A stretch of DNA of 64,000 bases. Origin: Dipteronia dyeriana. Its lineage: Eukaryota > Streptophyta > Magnoliopsida > Sapindales > Sapindaceae. The stretch is from contig CM065297.1 in NCBI GenBank assembly GCA_032871835.1, forward strand, positions 63,909,253 to 63,973,252, written 5' to 3'. The position numbers were made by a program, and so were the translations under genes. The notes below the pieces were generated by a model, which saw only the letters and a list, made by a program, of their open reading frames with translations, searched no databases and was not told where the DNA came from. Shown here one piece after another: positions 21,917-33,820 of this stretch; the stretch's first letter is position 1; the number at the start of each line of letters is the position of its first letter.

Positions 21917-23870
21917 GGGTCTGTCAAGGTTTTAAAAAAGTCCAAAACTTTTCACATCTTGATCAAACCTTATGTTCCAGGATTTTGATGCTTGCTTCAA
22001 TCCATATATGGATATTTTTAACTTGTATACCATTTCCTCTTGTTTTCAATGATCCCTTCTAATTGCATTAGATGCTTTCATCAACACTTCCACTAAGGAA
22101 AGTTAACTTGACGTCCATGCCAAAAATCTAGGTCTAAAGATGCCGTAATGGATAAGAGTATCCTAATGGATTTAAGCATCCTAATGGATTTTAGCATGAC
22201 CACAAGAGAGAAGGTTTCCTTATAATCCATACCTTCATTTTATGTGTAACCTTTAGATACCAATCTAGCTTTAAAGGTTTCCACTTTTCCATCCATTCCT
22301 CTTTTCTCTTGTATACCCACTTGCACCCAATGGGTTTTAACTCTTTAGGCAAGTCCAAGAGACAAGACTTTGTTTTTGAACATAGATTTAATTTCCGATT
22401 CCATTGCCTTTTGCCAATGGAGACAATCAACATCTTTCATGGCAACCTTGTACGTGTAGAGATCATCGTCATCCGGGCGATTCTCTACTGATTCTCCTAG
22501 ACGGATGTATCTCTCGGGTTGTCTGCTAACCCCCCACCCCCCCCCCCCCCCCCCCACTACGATGAGTAATGGCGGATTGTTGATCTTGTGTTGGTATTGA
22601 ACATACAATTGGGCTAGGTTGAGAAACCTCATGTGGAATTGTATCTCCTAAAAGTTCATTCAGGACAATTCTACTTTTATGCACAAAATTATTCATATAG
22701 TCCTTTTTCAAAAATTTAGCATTTGTAGAAATAGATACTTTAAGATCTGAAGGACTATAGAGATAATATCCTTTAGTTCCTTTTGGATACCCTACAAATA
22801 TGCATGTTTCCGAACGGGACTCCATCTTTTGTCTTCCCTTTTAACACGTGCGCTCCAAATATCCTTAAGTGTTGTAAACTAGGTTTTTGCCTAGTCTATA
22901 ACTTATGCAGTGTATTAGGAACCGACTTATGTGGTACATCATTTAGAATATACATAGCAGTTTGTAAAGCATATCCCCAAAAATAATTAGGAAGCGTTGA
23001 ATAACTTAACATTGACCTAACCATATCCAAAAGTGTTCTACTTTTCCTTTCTGCCACCCAATTTTGTTGAAGTGTACATGGCGTAGAAAATTGAGAAATT
23101 ATCTCATTATCAATAAGATATTGCTGAAACTCACCAGATAGATATTCTCCACCACGATCAGACCTCAAGATTTTTATGTGTTTCTCAGGCTGATTTCCTA
23201 CTTTAGCTTTAAGTGCTTTGAACAAGTTAAAAGCATCTGACTTATGTCTCATGAGATACACATAGCCAAATCTCAAGTAATCATCTGTGAAAGTAATGAA
23301 GTACTCATATCCTCTTCCAGATTGAAGGCTCATAAGACAACACATATCAGTGTGTATTAATCCTAAACATTCAGTGGCTCTTGTGCCTTTGGTTGTGAAT
23401 GACCTTTTGGTGATCTTACCTTCCAAACAAGATTCGTAAGTTGGTAGATCATCAACCTTTAAGTAACTTAAAGGTCCATCAGTAACCATTCTTTTGATCC
23501 TATCAAGGTTAATATGAACGAGGCGCAAATTAATAGGCAGGTTTCCTCTTTTAATAATTTTACTATTTTATGATTAGGTTCCGTTGATTATGTGTCTAAC
23601 ATGTGAGAGATATTGCAATGCAAATAGAATAAACCGTTTTCCAATGTACCTTTGCAAAAAAAATTGTTATTCCTACTAATATTAAAACCTTTATTAAAAG
23701 TAACCGAATATCCAAATTTATTTAAACAAGAAACTGAAATTAAATTCCTCTTGAATTGAGGAACATAATAAACGTCTATTAGATCTAAATGCCTATAAGA
23801 ATCTAAATTAATTCTAATATCTCCCACTGCACTGGCAGACACAATGCTTCACTGCCTAAACGCAAGTTGA
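21917..23870 (-). pseudogene. Copia-A2 pol remnant (protease end to RT)
   Basis: Minus strand. At 23842-23588: the segment before integrase ([24 protein letters not shown]). At 23528-22896: zinc-binding C-E-S-C and the integrase core with D in HTDMCC (usual CGP altered), D in RSDRGGEY and E in VAERKSR. At 22825-22526: post-integrase SETCIFVGYPKGTKGYY. RT follows in shifted frames (WYLKVTHK, WSCYNKETF region) to about 21950, ending near the A-S-R-S-W-N-I-R-F box; YVDD and RNase H are missing. A poly-C/G run interrupts the linker at 22530-22555. Frameshifts and the 3' deletion make it non-functional. Confidence 0.82.
22530..22555. repeat. Poly-C run inside Copia-A2 pol
   Basis: Twenty-six bases of C with a single A at 22536. 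On the coding strand it is a G-run replacing the Ser-Gly-Arg codons (gtgggaggg in Copia-A1 at ~7147), and it translates to poly-Gly. It is an expansion of an originally short G cluster, or a local sequencing artefact. Confidence 0.85.
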
Positions 23871-24029
23871 ATTCATTCACATTAAGCCTTTCTTTTCCTT
23901 AAATCTCTGTAAGGAATAATAAACATGATTAGTGGCACCAGAGTCTATGATCCCATAATCTATAGAATCTTCCAGAAAACATGTTTCAAGATAATTAATA
24001 TTTCCTCCTTCCTTCTTGTCCTGAGACCT

Positions 24030-24830
24030 TGGGCAATTTCTTTTCCAATGTCCCTTTTCACTACAAAGGAAACATTTCCCTTTGATCTTGGTTACTTTCT
24101 TAGTCTTTTTCTTGGTAGGTCCAAGTCACATTTTCTTCTGTTGTTTCTTGACCTTTTTATGGGTCTTAACAATAGCAACTCAACCCACTGTTTGAATCTC
24201 TTGTCCTTTGCTTTTCACAAGGATTTTCTTAGCGTTTTGTATATCTTGCATCCGGCCCTACAAGGTGTATTCCTTATTGTTCAAGGTGTAGTCCAACTTG
24301 AATTGATCAAAGGAATCCGACAGTGAGCTACAATCATGTTAATTTTTGTCTCACTATCTATCTCAACACCATTGAGTTTAGCAATGTTAAGATGTGCAAT
24401 GTTGAGATGTGCTATGACTATCATCATGTGATATTTCACAGCCTGTCCAGGTTTCATCCTAAGATTCATAAAAGCAGTCACTGCCTCTCTCTTAGTCATC
24501 TAGGACTTCATAGCAAACATCTCTTCCAGAGATATCATTATATCTGCAGCAGTCTCCATTTCTTCATGTTGCTTTTGTAACACGTTGGAGATGGTGGCCA
24601 TAATGTAACATTTGGTCATCTCATCAGAATTCTTCCACTGCTGATACTCGTCTCTTTGCTCCTTAGTAGATTTATTAGTAGGAGTTGGTGGTTTATGGGT
24701 TCACAAAACAAACTTATGCTTTTCAGCTTGCAGCAACAACCCAAATTTTCTTTTCCAAGTGACATAATTATCAACATTTCAAGTATTATCTGTTAGGATG
24801 TTGATTAGGGATGGGGTCATGATTTTTGAA
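24030..24830 (-). pseudogene. Copia-A2 gag remnant
   Basis: Minus strand. It starts near 24820 with M-T-P-S-L and an early stop, then N-Y-V-T-W-K-R-K-F-G-L-L-L-Q (UBN2/copia gag), KEQRDEYQQWKNSDEM, a stop after E-E-M-F-A-M-K-S at about 24501, then MTKREAVTAFMNLRMKPGQ. At about 24085-24040 an intact CCHC knuckle, C-F-L-C-S-E-K-G-H-W-K-R-N-C, precedes the protease region. Particle protein and RNA binder. At least three stops or frameshifts. Confidence 0.8.
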
Positions 24831-25818
24831 TGATAACAAAATTTATATAAGTAAACAATCAATATAAAGCACTTTCGAATATTTATCTTGAATTAAATAA
24901 AATAAATCAATCATAAAATTCAACGGTGATCCAACACCTATAAATGTCATGCCTTCTCCTTTGAGAGTTTGCACCTTCTACTAGTTAGAATAGTTCCCAC
25001 CTAATTGTTAACATAATAACCAACGTTTTCAATATTAGCCTTGTGATTTTATTAACAAGAGCTCTTGAGAGGATATTAATAAAATCACATTGGGTGTGTT
25101 ACAAAGTTACCAACCTTTAATATATTCCCTCACGAATATCCCTCCTTTGAGAGTAGATATCGCTTGAGTTAATTGTCTAGTCTATCCTTGTAAGGAAGTA
25201 TCTTGCTAATTCCATTCATGAATACCCCTTTGATAGTTATTTACATGAAACATAAAGCTCAACTAAACTTGGAGGCTGTGGATGTTCCTATAAACACCTT
25301 CGCTGCAATTTTGGTCCAACCTAGAAAAGCAAGTAAATTATATATGCTTGGAATACGAAAACTCCTTTCTTGGCGAACAAGTCTTCAGACGACCATCGTC
25401 CGTTTAGACCCCTTGGCTGCCTACCATGAGCATGCGCACCCCACAACGCCATAAAGGGTCATCGTGCACAGCTCATGGCATCCATAGGGTTGTCTATGCA
25501 ACCCATGCCACAACAATCGTGGTTGCATGCTCATTCGCACGCACAATTATTGATATGGCGCGCACAGTACCAAACTTGTTCCGGTTGCTTCCAATTCTTC
25601 AAATCTTCGAATCTTTGATACTTGAATATATTACAGCAGAATTTTAAATAATAAATTACTGCAGTTTTTTTTGTTACATCAATAAAATAAAATTAAAACT
25701 TAGCAACTACCAAGAAGGAAATTATGGCGATGATAGACCACCCATCTTGTTACAATTCCAAAACAAAAATACATTGAAATTCAAGGATCAAAATCGAGAA
25801 ATAACAAATCACATTATT

Positions 25819-25905
<87 letters not shown>

Positions 25906-26030
25906 ATACATTTCAATGTAAATATATATGCGAATACCTAAAGTGCCATCTCTTTCTAAAACATGCAAATATAAAATAAAAAGAAATAGACCCATGTATA
26001 TATACATCAACTAATGAAGGGTACTACCAG
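24831..26030 (-). other. Copia-A2 leader (no gene)
   Basis: Counterpart of 3981-5330 in Copia-A1. Contains the degraded GC-richer island (about 25400-25570) and a long CA/TA microsatellite near the PBS. ORFs across the microsatellite are artefacts. Confidence 0.7.
25822..25902. repeat. Compound (CA)n(TA)n microsatellite
   Basis: About 18 CA repeats (25822-25858) run straight into about 22 TA repeats (25859-25902). Copia-A1 has only a short atatatatat at the matching place (~4085-4110). Confidence 0.97.
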
Positions 26031-26044
26031 GCTCTGATACCAAT
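26031..26044 (-). other. Copia-A2 primer-binding site
   Basis: The minus strand reads attggtatcagag directly after the LTR end cctaca; complementary to initiator Met-tRNA. Intact, unlike Copia-A1's. Confidence 0.9.
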
Positions 26045-28358
26045 TGTAGGAAAAAAAAGTGCAGCGGAAGCAAAAATATTTGATTGGTATACTTCAAAAT
26101 TTTTCATTTAAAAGAAAGAACCTTAACCCTTGATAAATTAACATATAATAAAAGTATCGTACATTTTTCTCGTGACTATTGAAGTTGCACCGAATTGAAT
26201 CCGTAATATCTTTCATTCCAATCACAAACGTGAATCATCTAGGAGTGTGGGCTCCCTTTCATTGAATTGTATACCAGAGGATGGAAACAAAAATTCTTTT
26301 TCTTTTGTTAGTCACAATAATCCTCCAAAAGAAAACCCAAGAACGTTTAGTCACTAGTGATTTATCAATCTAATTGATAGAAACTCGCGTGAACCTTGAT
26401 TCGATATTGTACACAAAACCTTTTGACTTAAAGGCTACTAGTGCACTATCGAACACATAAACGTTCCCTCTTTTCTCTATGCTTGATTGAATTCTACACA
26501 CTATTTCTATGAGTTGGCTGAATTTTATGTAGAGCAAGAACTAAAATTTTCTCCCCCAAAATTCTTTCTTGGCTGAAATCTCTCTTGGAATTATATTTTG
26601 GCCGAAATTTCTCGTCAAGAAAAACTATTTTGGCTGAATTTTACATAGGCGTATATATAGGTATCCAAATCCTCTCATAAAGAGGATTTACTTGGTGAGC
26701 AAGAATCCTCTTTCTGGGAGGACTTACTTAGTTACTAAGAATCCTCTCCCAAAGAAGATTTCTTTTCCACACCAAAACTCATAATCCAACACAATAGTGT
26801 ATTTATTCAATAACCAATTATTGAATATAATTTAAATTGTGACTGTATCAAAACTTCCTAATTTGACCAATTGCCAGTTAGGGTTTTAAAAGAAACCAAA
26901 TACTTCCTATTTTGACTAGAAAAGTGAAGTTCTTTTATTTATCTACTTATCAAATATAGTATTTGATACTTATCATACTACCATCAATAGTATGACACTA
27001 GGAGACCATCTCCTACTAGGAATTTTTTTTTTGACTATTAATTAAATAATTAAATAATTAACAAATTATTTATTTCTCATTTAATTAAATAATAAAATAA
27101 AAACAATATAATAGGCTATTATATTTAGCCTTGCCGCCCAAGTCCATACATGGGCATAAACATTATTTTTCCTAATATTTTAAATCCATTGGTCCTTAAT
27201 AAAAGGTCCACATGTGAACTAGACCCATTCTTACAAAATGAAAAAAGTCCACATGCCTTAATACAATTCTAAATGGACCTATAAATTGGTCTGTTAGAAT
27301 ATATCAAGTGATCCATACAAGTTCGTGTGATTTGGGGATCGTGGCGGGCTACCTAAATTTAAGCTCCAATAGACATACCCTAATCACAATCAACAATTGA
27401 TTCACTTAAGTTCGATCTACTAATTTTTGTTCATTCTACTAAAGAACTAAAATTGAACTCTTAAATAAAGATAGAACAAGTTAATATTCCTCATTTTTAC
27501 CCTATAAAATCTTAAAGTAGATAGTGTATCTTCGTGAAGAATACCAGTAATAGCTAAGAGCTCGTAAACCGTCTATAGCTCTCATAGTTCCATATTTATT
27601 CATATGACCACATTTCTAACTTGGATATTTTGACTTGTCCAGAAACCATATTTCAAAAGACACTATTGAAAACATAACGTTAGATTTAACATCCAATACC
27701 TCAAAATATCCATATGATGATATTTTACTCACAATTGATAAATGGAGCCATGATGTCCATATCTATAAATGAAGTCCTCTATCGATTAACAAATGAATAC
27801 CACCAAACTATCGAGGATAGTCTATGCTATATAATCGTTCTTTAGTTCAAATGATAACACTTGCAACCAAAAGTCCATCATTTATCACAGGATTGAGATA
27901 GACTCTCCGATTATCTTCAAGTGAAAACTTTTATCCATTGACGGTTCTAGATAAAGTATTTTACTGTGAACCTATTCAATGCACCTAGTGCACTAGATTC
28001 TTTTACCCAAGGACACCACACTTTGATGATTTTAGACTCATCATAACACATTTGATCCCACTCAAATGCTAGCAAAAGAATCTACAACTTTAACAAGGTA
28101 AAGGTGTCCAACCATTATCTTAAGTTGTGAATATTGTTCAAGACTAACTAAAGAATTGTGTCTACCTCATACAAATCTAGATGTGCGAACAATTCTTCTT
28201 TTCTCATAGTCTTTTGACCTTATGATTATTTACTTTTGACAATTATAATAATTAAAATATATATGCTATAAGATTTGTTAAACTAGAAATCACTTTATTA
28301 TTATGAAAAGATTATCAAATACAGTATTACACTATTACTATTGAGCGTAATCCTAACA
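26045..28358 (-). repeat. Copia-A2 5' LTR (right)
   Basis: Minus-strand LTR from tgttaggatt (28358) to cctaca (26045), 2.31 kb, matching the other Copia-A LTRs. Candidate TATA at 26652-26659. Confidence 0.92.
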
Positions 28359-28966
28359 ACAGTAATATTGTTCACAAAAGTTTTAAACATGATGTGTGAA
28401 ATATTTGTATGAAGGTTGAGTGGCATGGTTTGAAAAATATGAGCTTCATATTCTTTGAAAGCTACTTTCTTGTGAAGTAATGATCTTGAGTAAATCTCTT
28501 GTATTGATTTTAGATCATGTGCTTGTAAGCCATAAAAAAACATGGTTTTCAAAAATGCACTTTGCTTCTCTTATATGTTTTGTTGAGTAAGTTGAGTTAG
28601 CTAATATCTAAGTTGTTGATATACCTTGAAGGCTTTTGACTAATACATTTAAGATGACTTATGGTTAGCATCCATTTTGCTTCGACAACTACATAGAACT
28701 CAATAAGCACCTTCATGAAAAGGGTTACACATATTGGTTATGAAGCCGTCCAATGTAGGAAAGGGTTACACCATTATGATGAGTGAAAGCCTTCATGAAG
28801 AGTATATACTTTTTTTGTTTTAAAAAATCAAATAAGTGTTGAAAGGAATCAATAAAAAATTCTTTGATTCAAGCCTATAAAGAAAAGGAAGAAGGCTTAA
28901 AAAAGTATAGTTGAAAATCATATATACTCGGGTTGAAAAACAGAAATGGGATGATGAGCCACATGT

Positions 28967-28981
28967 ACACACACACACACA

Positions 28982-29014
<33 letters not shown>
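28967..29014. repeat. (CA)n microsatellite in LARD-B
   Basis: About 24 CA units with one interruption (catac at ~28986). LARD-A has only a few units at the same position (~14856). Confidence 0.97.
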
Positions 29015-29379
29015 TCATATGATGAATTTTATTCTCTTAAAAGCAAATTTTTTTGATGATAATCGGTTTGACCATTTATGGAAAAACTTAAGATGAATAG
29101 ATGTTGATGTGACTTACCTGTTGATTATCAAATTACTCCTCTATATATATTTGAAGTAAAACTCTCACACACACTTTTTATTATAAAGTGTTTTGGTTTA
29201 ATAGCAATTAAAGATGAATTATGAGAGTGATTGAAAATCTCAGTGTAACTCTCATAGATTTTAGAGCTTGTTTTGTTTTGTTTTGTTTTATTTCTTTAAA
29301 TTGCTTGAATATATGAATGTGTGAATAACATTGTGAACAATATGCTATCTTGATCTCAGATAGAGCATCTATCAATGGG

Positions 29380-29384
29380 GAGCA
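29380..29384. other. Target-site duplication of Copia-B (left)
   Basis: gagca here and at 45546-45550. Removing the element rejoins ggggagca to ttg, matching LARD-A gggggagcattg at ~15226. Confidence 0.9.
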
Positions 29385-31453
29385 TGTTGGGGTTTATGCC
29401 CTAAAGATGCAATTTGTAAATGAATTTATGAAATAAATAAAAGAAAAATTCAATTCATTCATGTTGTGTTTATAACTTGTGCATATATTTAACATCCAAG
29501 ATTGCCTGATGTAATCTCGAATTGTGTATATGAGTGTCATATACAGATGGATAGAGTAAGAGACGTGCAATCTAAAGAGTCCATAGATAGCAAATAAAGT
29601 TGGGTACTTTATTTATGGTTAATCTATAACTGGGGTCCATTCCGTAATGTACGGTGGTTCTATCCCGAATCATTCATATGAGATATGGGAATATAGGTCT
29701 TGTATGATGTGATCATATAGGACTGAGCCATGATCTACGCTAATCTATCAACAAGATCCGTTTACCGATAAGATTCATATATATCAACTAATGATGGCTA
29801 TATATGGGTGATCTTAACTCTGAGTGTCTTATCGGCTTCTTCAGGTTAGATCATGGTCTTTGATATACCATAGGTGAGGTCGGATGCAGTTCCTAATCAA
29901 TATGCTCCGTATGTTGGGATTGCAGTTTGGCTTGTGGCTGGAAAGGTTTGTACACAATAGCATTCCTTCTTGTGAGAAGTAGATGGCAGTTCCTTAAGGG
30001 TTGATTCAGGGCTTGGACAATATGAGCGTTCTCCTAATTCCGTGAGGAAATAGGATTTATTTTCCATTAGACAATAATTGGTACTTAAAGAATATATGTA
30101 ATTAGAGGGGTATAACGAACATTATGACCCAGCTCTAATTATGAACTACTATGGATGATCACACCATATGTAATAGCTATATCGATGGACATCGAGTTGT
30201 ATCGGTCTGTGTAAAAGCATCTGCAGTTGAGAGAGTGCATCTTCAGGTTTTTAGTGGAATAACACCGGAGTTAATAATCAAGGAATATTAATTAAAGAGT
30301 TTAATTAATGATTCCAAGGATTATTGAAGCTCAAAATAATATGGGTCTATTAGGTCTCCTTGCTAGTCCGATCAATTTAGAGAAGAAAGGTCACGGTTAA
30401 TTAATTGGATTGTCCAATTAATTGTGTTATGAAAGTGATACGTATTTTTCTGGGAATTAATGAAATAATAAGATTATTTAATTAATGAATAGTTGTGATT
30501 AAATAAATTAAATAATAAGATTATTTAATTTTGTTATTAATCACTAAATGGAGGGTGTATGTCGAGATTTTTTTTTGAATAAAATAAAATAATGTGATTG
30601 TTTTATTTTATTAAATTAGATATTTTATTTTTGAATTTAAGTAGTTTGATTTTAAAAAAAAAATTCAAAAAAATATATGAGATATTTTTTATTAGAATGT
30701 TTTTGAAAATCAAATAAATCTTTGATAAGTTTTTTTATTAAATAAAAAATATGTGATATATTCTATTTGAAAAAAAAAAACTGATATCCTCGGTTTTTGG
30801 AATTTCATTATATATATATATATATGATATATATTACTATATTGATAAAAAAAACGAATAAAAGATTTTAAAAAAGTTGATACCGATTTTTCAAAAAAGT
30901 AATATGAGATATTTCTTTGATAATATATATATATATATAACACTTTTAACGCACACATATCAGTGTTATTTTGTTGATTGATATATACAATTTTGTGTGT
31001 ATTTGTAGAAGTGAATGCACCGTGTGCGTTTTAAATAAGAGAGAAAAGTGTGCGAGTGTGTGCATTGAAAAAGTACAAGTGTTGCACATAAAAAAAAAAA
31101 AGAGTTTCTTCTTATTCTTTTCATGACATCCTCCTAAGTTTCTGAGACCGTGACACGCTCACACATAAGTACCAATCTCGGGATATAGCGAGGTAGATCA
31201 GTGATACAGACCGGGAGCATATCGTAAATTGAAGAAGGCTCCAAACGTCGGTATGGTTTTATTTTCTTCTTCTCTTTACATTGATTTCAATTTTCTGTAT
31301 ATAAATATATTTTATTATTGAAATAATTTTATATGTATTTGTTCCAAAAATAATTACGATCCCAAGTTCACTAGCCCCAGATACAGATTACGATTAGTAT
31401 AAATTTTTTAAAACCTTACTTCCGTTGCGTGACCGGTGAACAGGGTTCCAACA
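29385..31453 (+). repeat. Copia-B LTR1 (5')
   Basis: tgttggggtt to gggttccaaca, 2069 bases. Very AT-rich U3, with a TA run at about 30925-30938 that may act as TATA box. Matches LTR3 after removing its insert. Confidence 0.92.
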
Positions 31454-31468
31454 ATTGGTATCAGAGCC
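31454..31468 (+). other. Copia-B primer-binding site
   Basis: attggtatcagagcc right after LTR1; complementary to initiator Met-tRNA. Confidence 0.92.
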
Positions 31469-32990
31469 AATTTTAATTTCGGAACGTGAAATTGTTTTTG
31501 ATGCTCCTGTATGTGTGATTGTGTAAGCACGATTTAAATTGACTGTATGATATTTTTGTATATATATTAAATTTTTTAATTTATAAAAACATGATTGATC
31601 ATTAATTATATGGTACTGTGGATTTAGGGTTTATGGTTTGTATAAATTTTTTATTTATTTTATTGTTATTGTATTGTAAATAAATAAAAAAATTATGTAA
31701 CCTATATTGAAGACCTGGAAAGATCGGGAAAAAAGATTCATGAGATGAATCGAAGTGACCTGAAAAGACTATAAGATTTATGAAGTTACAAGAAGACCAA
31801 GGAATGCCTTGGGGGTATTTTTGTAATTTTAGATTCTAAATTTAGGTTAAATAATCCACAGTACTCAATCAATTCATGTATGCGTTACATTATGTGATGG
31901 TAAAAGTATTGTCATGTATACGTATGTCATTTATATTAGATGTGCCTGTGCAAATATATTTGATATGTCATACGTGCATCATAACCTGATATTTTATGTA
32001 TTTTTTTAAATGTGATTAAAATGGGTAAATACATAATTGGGTATGAAAATAAGGTTAATTTTTTAATCGTTAAAAAAACTTGGTAATTCTCATTAATATT
32101 AATCTAGTTATTAAAGAGTTTAATATTTTAGATTAATATGGTCATTTATTATAATTAGGATTAATATGATTAATAACCTAATAATAAATGGACGGAATAA
32201 AGTGTTAAAGGTTTAATAGTTAAAACTTGGTAAACACTAACATGATAATCTGACCTTAGTAAATAGTTTACAAATGCTTAGATTATTCACTAATAGATTA
32301 GATTTTTAATTGTTAAAAGTCATTAATAATTTATTAGTTAATTAGAATTTGATTCTATTTAGTTAATGTGCTAGATAACTTGATTAAAGTTAGCCGTTTG
32401 ATCATGTAGAGTCTATGTGCATTAACGGATAATAGAAAACCTTAGTTTTAAAATAGTGAGTGGGAGAGGGATATATGACATATATATCCCGCAGTCTCCA
32501 CCGTGAGATCTGAGTGGGGCCTCGTTACGGCTTTGCTTTCGTCCTCCCTAAGGAGGGTTTCCACAAAGGTCAATACCAAGGTTGACTTCCTAACGGATAG
32601 GATTTCTGAGGGTATTTTGGGATTGACCGACCTTAGGCGGAAATTCTCGAGTTAAGCTCGTGAGATCTGAAATGGTGGGTTACACTCATGAAGGTTTTGA
32701 TTAAGTTTGTTAATTAAAAACCTGACTGAATAAACGATGGTTGAATGATATGGAATAATAGTTATTCTAGAATATCATTTGATTGAGAATGTCTCGGTCC
32801 AACATGCAAAGATTTGACTGACCCTAAGGCAACACTTTTTTGTGGTATGTTGGATTGTCGTGGTATAGTATCTATTTTTAGGGTAGTTCTAGTTCGTTAA
32901 ACATGTTCATGCATTCTGTTTAAATTTATACCAAAGCATTAGAACTTGTTTTAAATAAATGACTGAATGAATGTTTTATTTAGTTCAGCA
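31469..32990 (+). other. Copia-B leader (no gene)
   Basis: AT-rich, about 1.5 kb, with no protein homology. Unusually long for a copia leader. It would contain the packaging signal in a live element; I cannot locate one. Confidence 0.7.
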
Positions 32991-33820
32991 ATGTCTTCTG
33001 CATTACTTCGAATTCTCGCAAATGACAAATTAACTGGTGATAACTACACTAAGTGGAAACTTAATATTAATGCAATTTTGGTCACCAAAGACCTCAAGTT
33101 TGTGCTTACGGAGGAATGTCCTCCAACGCCTACTACCTATGACACACGAACTGTTCGTGATGCATACCAGCAATGGGCCTCATCTAATGAGAAGGCCCGA
33201 ACATATCTGTTGGCTTTAATGACAGACATGTTTTTCATAAAGTACGAAGCAATGACTTCGTCATTTGAAATCATGGAGTCATTGCATTTTATGTTTGGGC
33301 AGCCCTCCGAGCAAAAGTGACACGAAGCTATTCGTTCCGCTATGGTCGCTCGCATGAAGGAAGGTACATCAGTTCGGGAACATGTCCTGAGCATGATGTC
33401 ATACTTCAACAAGGTAAAAGTCAATAGTGGGGCCATTGACGAACCCAGTCAAGTGAGCATCATACTGACGACTCTTCCGAAGAGTTTTGATTTGTTTAAA
33501 AGCAACTACAAGATGAGCAAGTTAAAGTTTAGTCTTACACAGTTGCTCAATGTGCTCGCTACCTTTGAGTCCTTGATTAAGGACAATAAGGGAAAAACCG
33601 GTGAGGCAAATGTTGTCGAACCATTTTCCTCTAATAATAAGAAGAGGAAGAGGTCTGCTGGGAAGGCGAGGGCTAAGCCCAAACCCAAGAAAGCCCATAG
33701 AAAAAAGAAGGTCGCCTCCACTGACTAAAGTAAGGGAAAATGTTTCCATTGTGACAAGGTCGGACACTGGAAGAGGAACTGTCCTCAATATCTGGAGGAG
33801 GCTGCCAAGAAGAAGAAAAT
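32991..33820 (+). pseudogene. Copia-B gag
   Basis: Starts M-S-S-A-L-L-R-I-L at 32991, preferred over an in-frame ATG 24 bases upstream because it fits the family. Blocks: KLTGDNYTKWKLNINAIL, YQQWASSNEKARTYLLALM, then TGA at 33318 (in the S-R/H-E-A region), continuing MVARMKEGTSVREHVLSMM to a basic K/R tail, TAA at 33726, and a complete CCHC knuckle C-F-H-C-D-K-V-G-H-W-K-R-N-C at ~33740-33781. Two in-frame stops, little other damage. UBN2-type copia gag, forms particles and binds RNA. Confidence 0.85.

Larger units (their letters stand above)
19582..28358 (-). mobile_element. Copia-A2: Ty1/copia element, minus strand
   Basis: From right to left: 5' LTR (26045-28358), intact PBS, leader, gag, pol, 3' LTR (19582-21916). 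Same family as Copia-A1. RNase H and the polypurine tract are deleted: the 3' LTR joins RT sequence directly at 21917. The left LTR lacks its last ~80 bases, where LARD-A ends. Right of it the bases acagt continue in LARD-B, so this element sits in LARD-B. Confidence 0.88.
28359..29384 (+). other. LARD-B spacer segment
   Basis: No gene. Collinear with LARD-A about 14230-15235 (gagcttcatattctttgaaa and other shared blocks). Ends at a purine tract atggggagca, where Copia-B inserted. Confidence 0.85.

Noticed and set aside
24323..24580. Plus-strand ORFs across Copia-A2 gag
   Set aside because: Shadows of the minus-strand gag.
25747..26010. ORFs of repeated TH/IY or VC residues
   Set aside because: Translations of the CA/TA microsatellite; same for 28820-29096.
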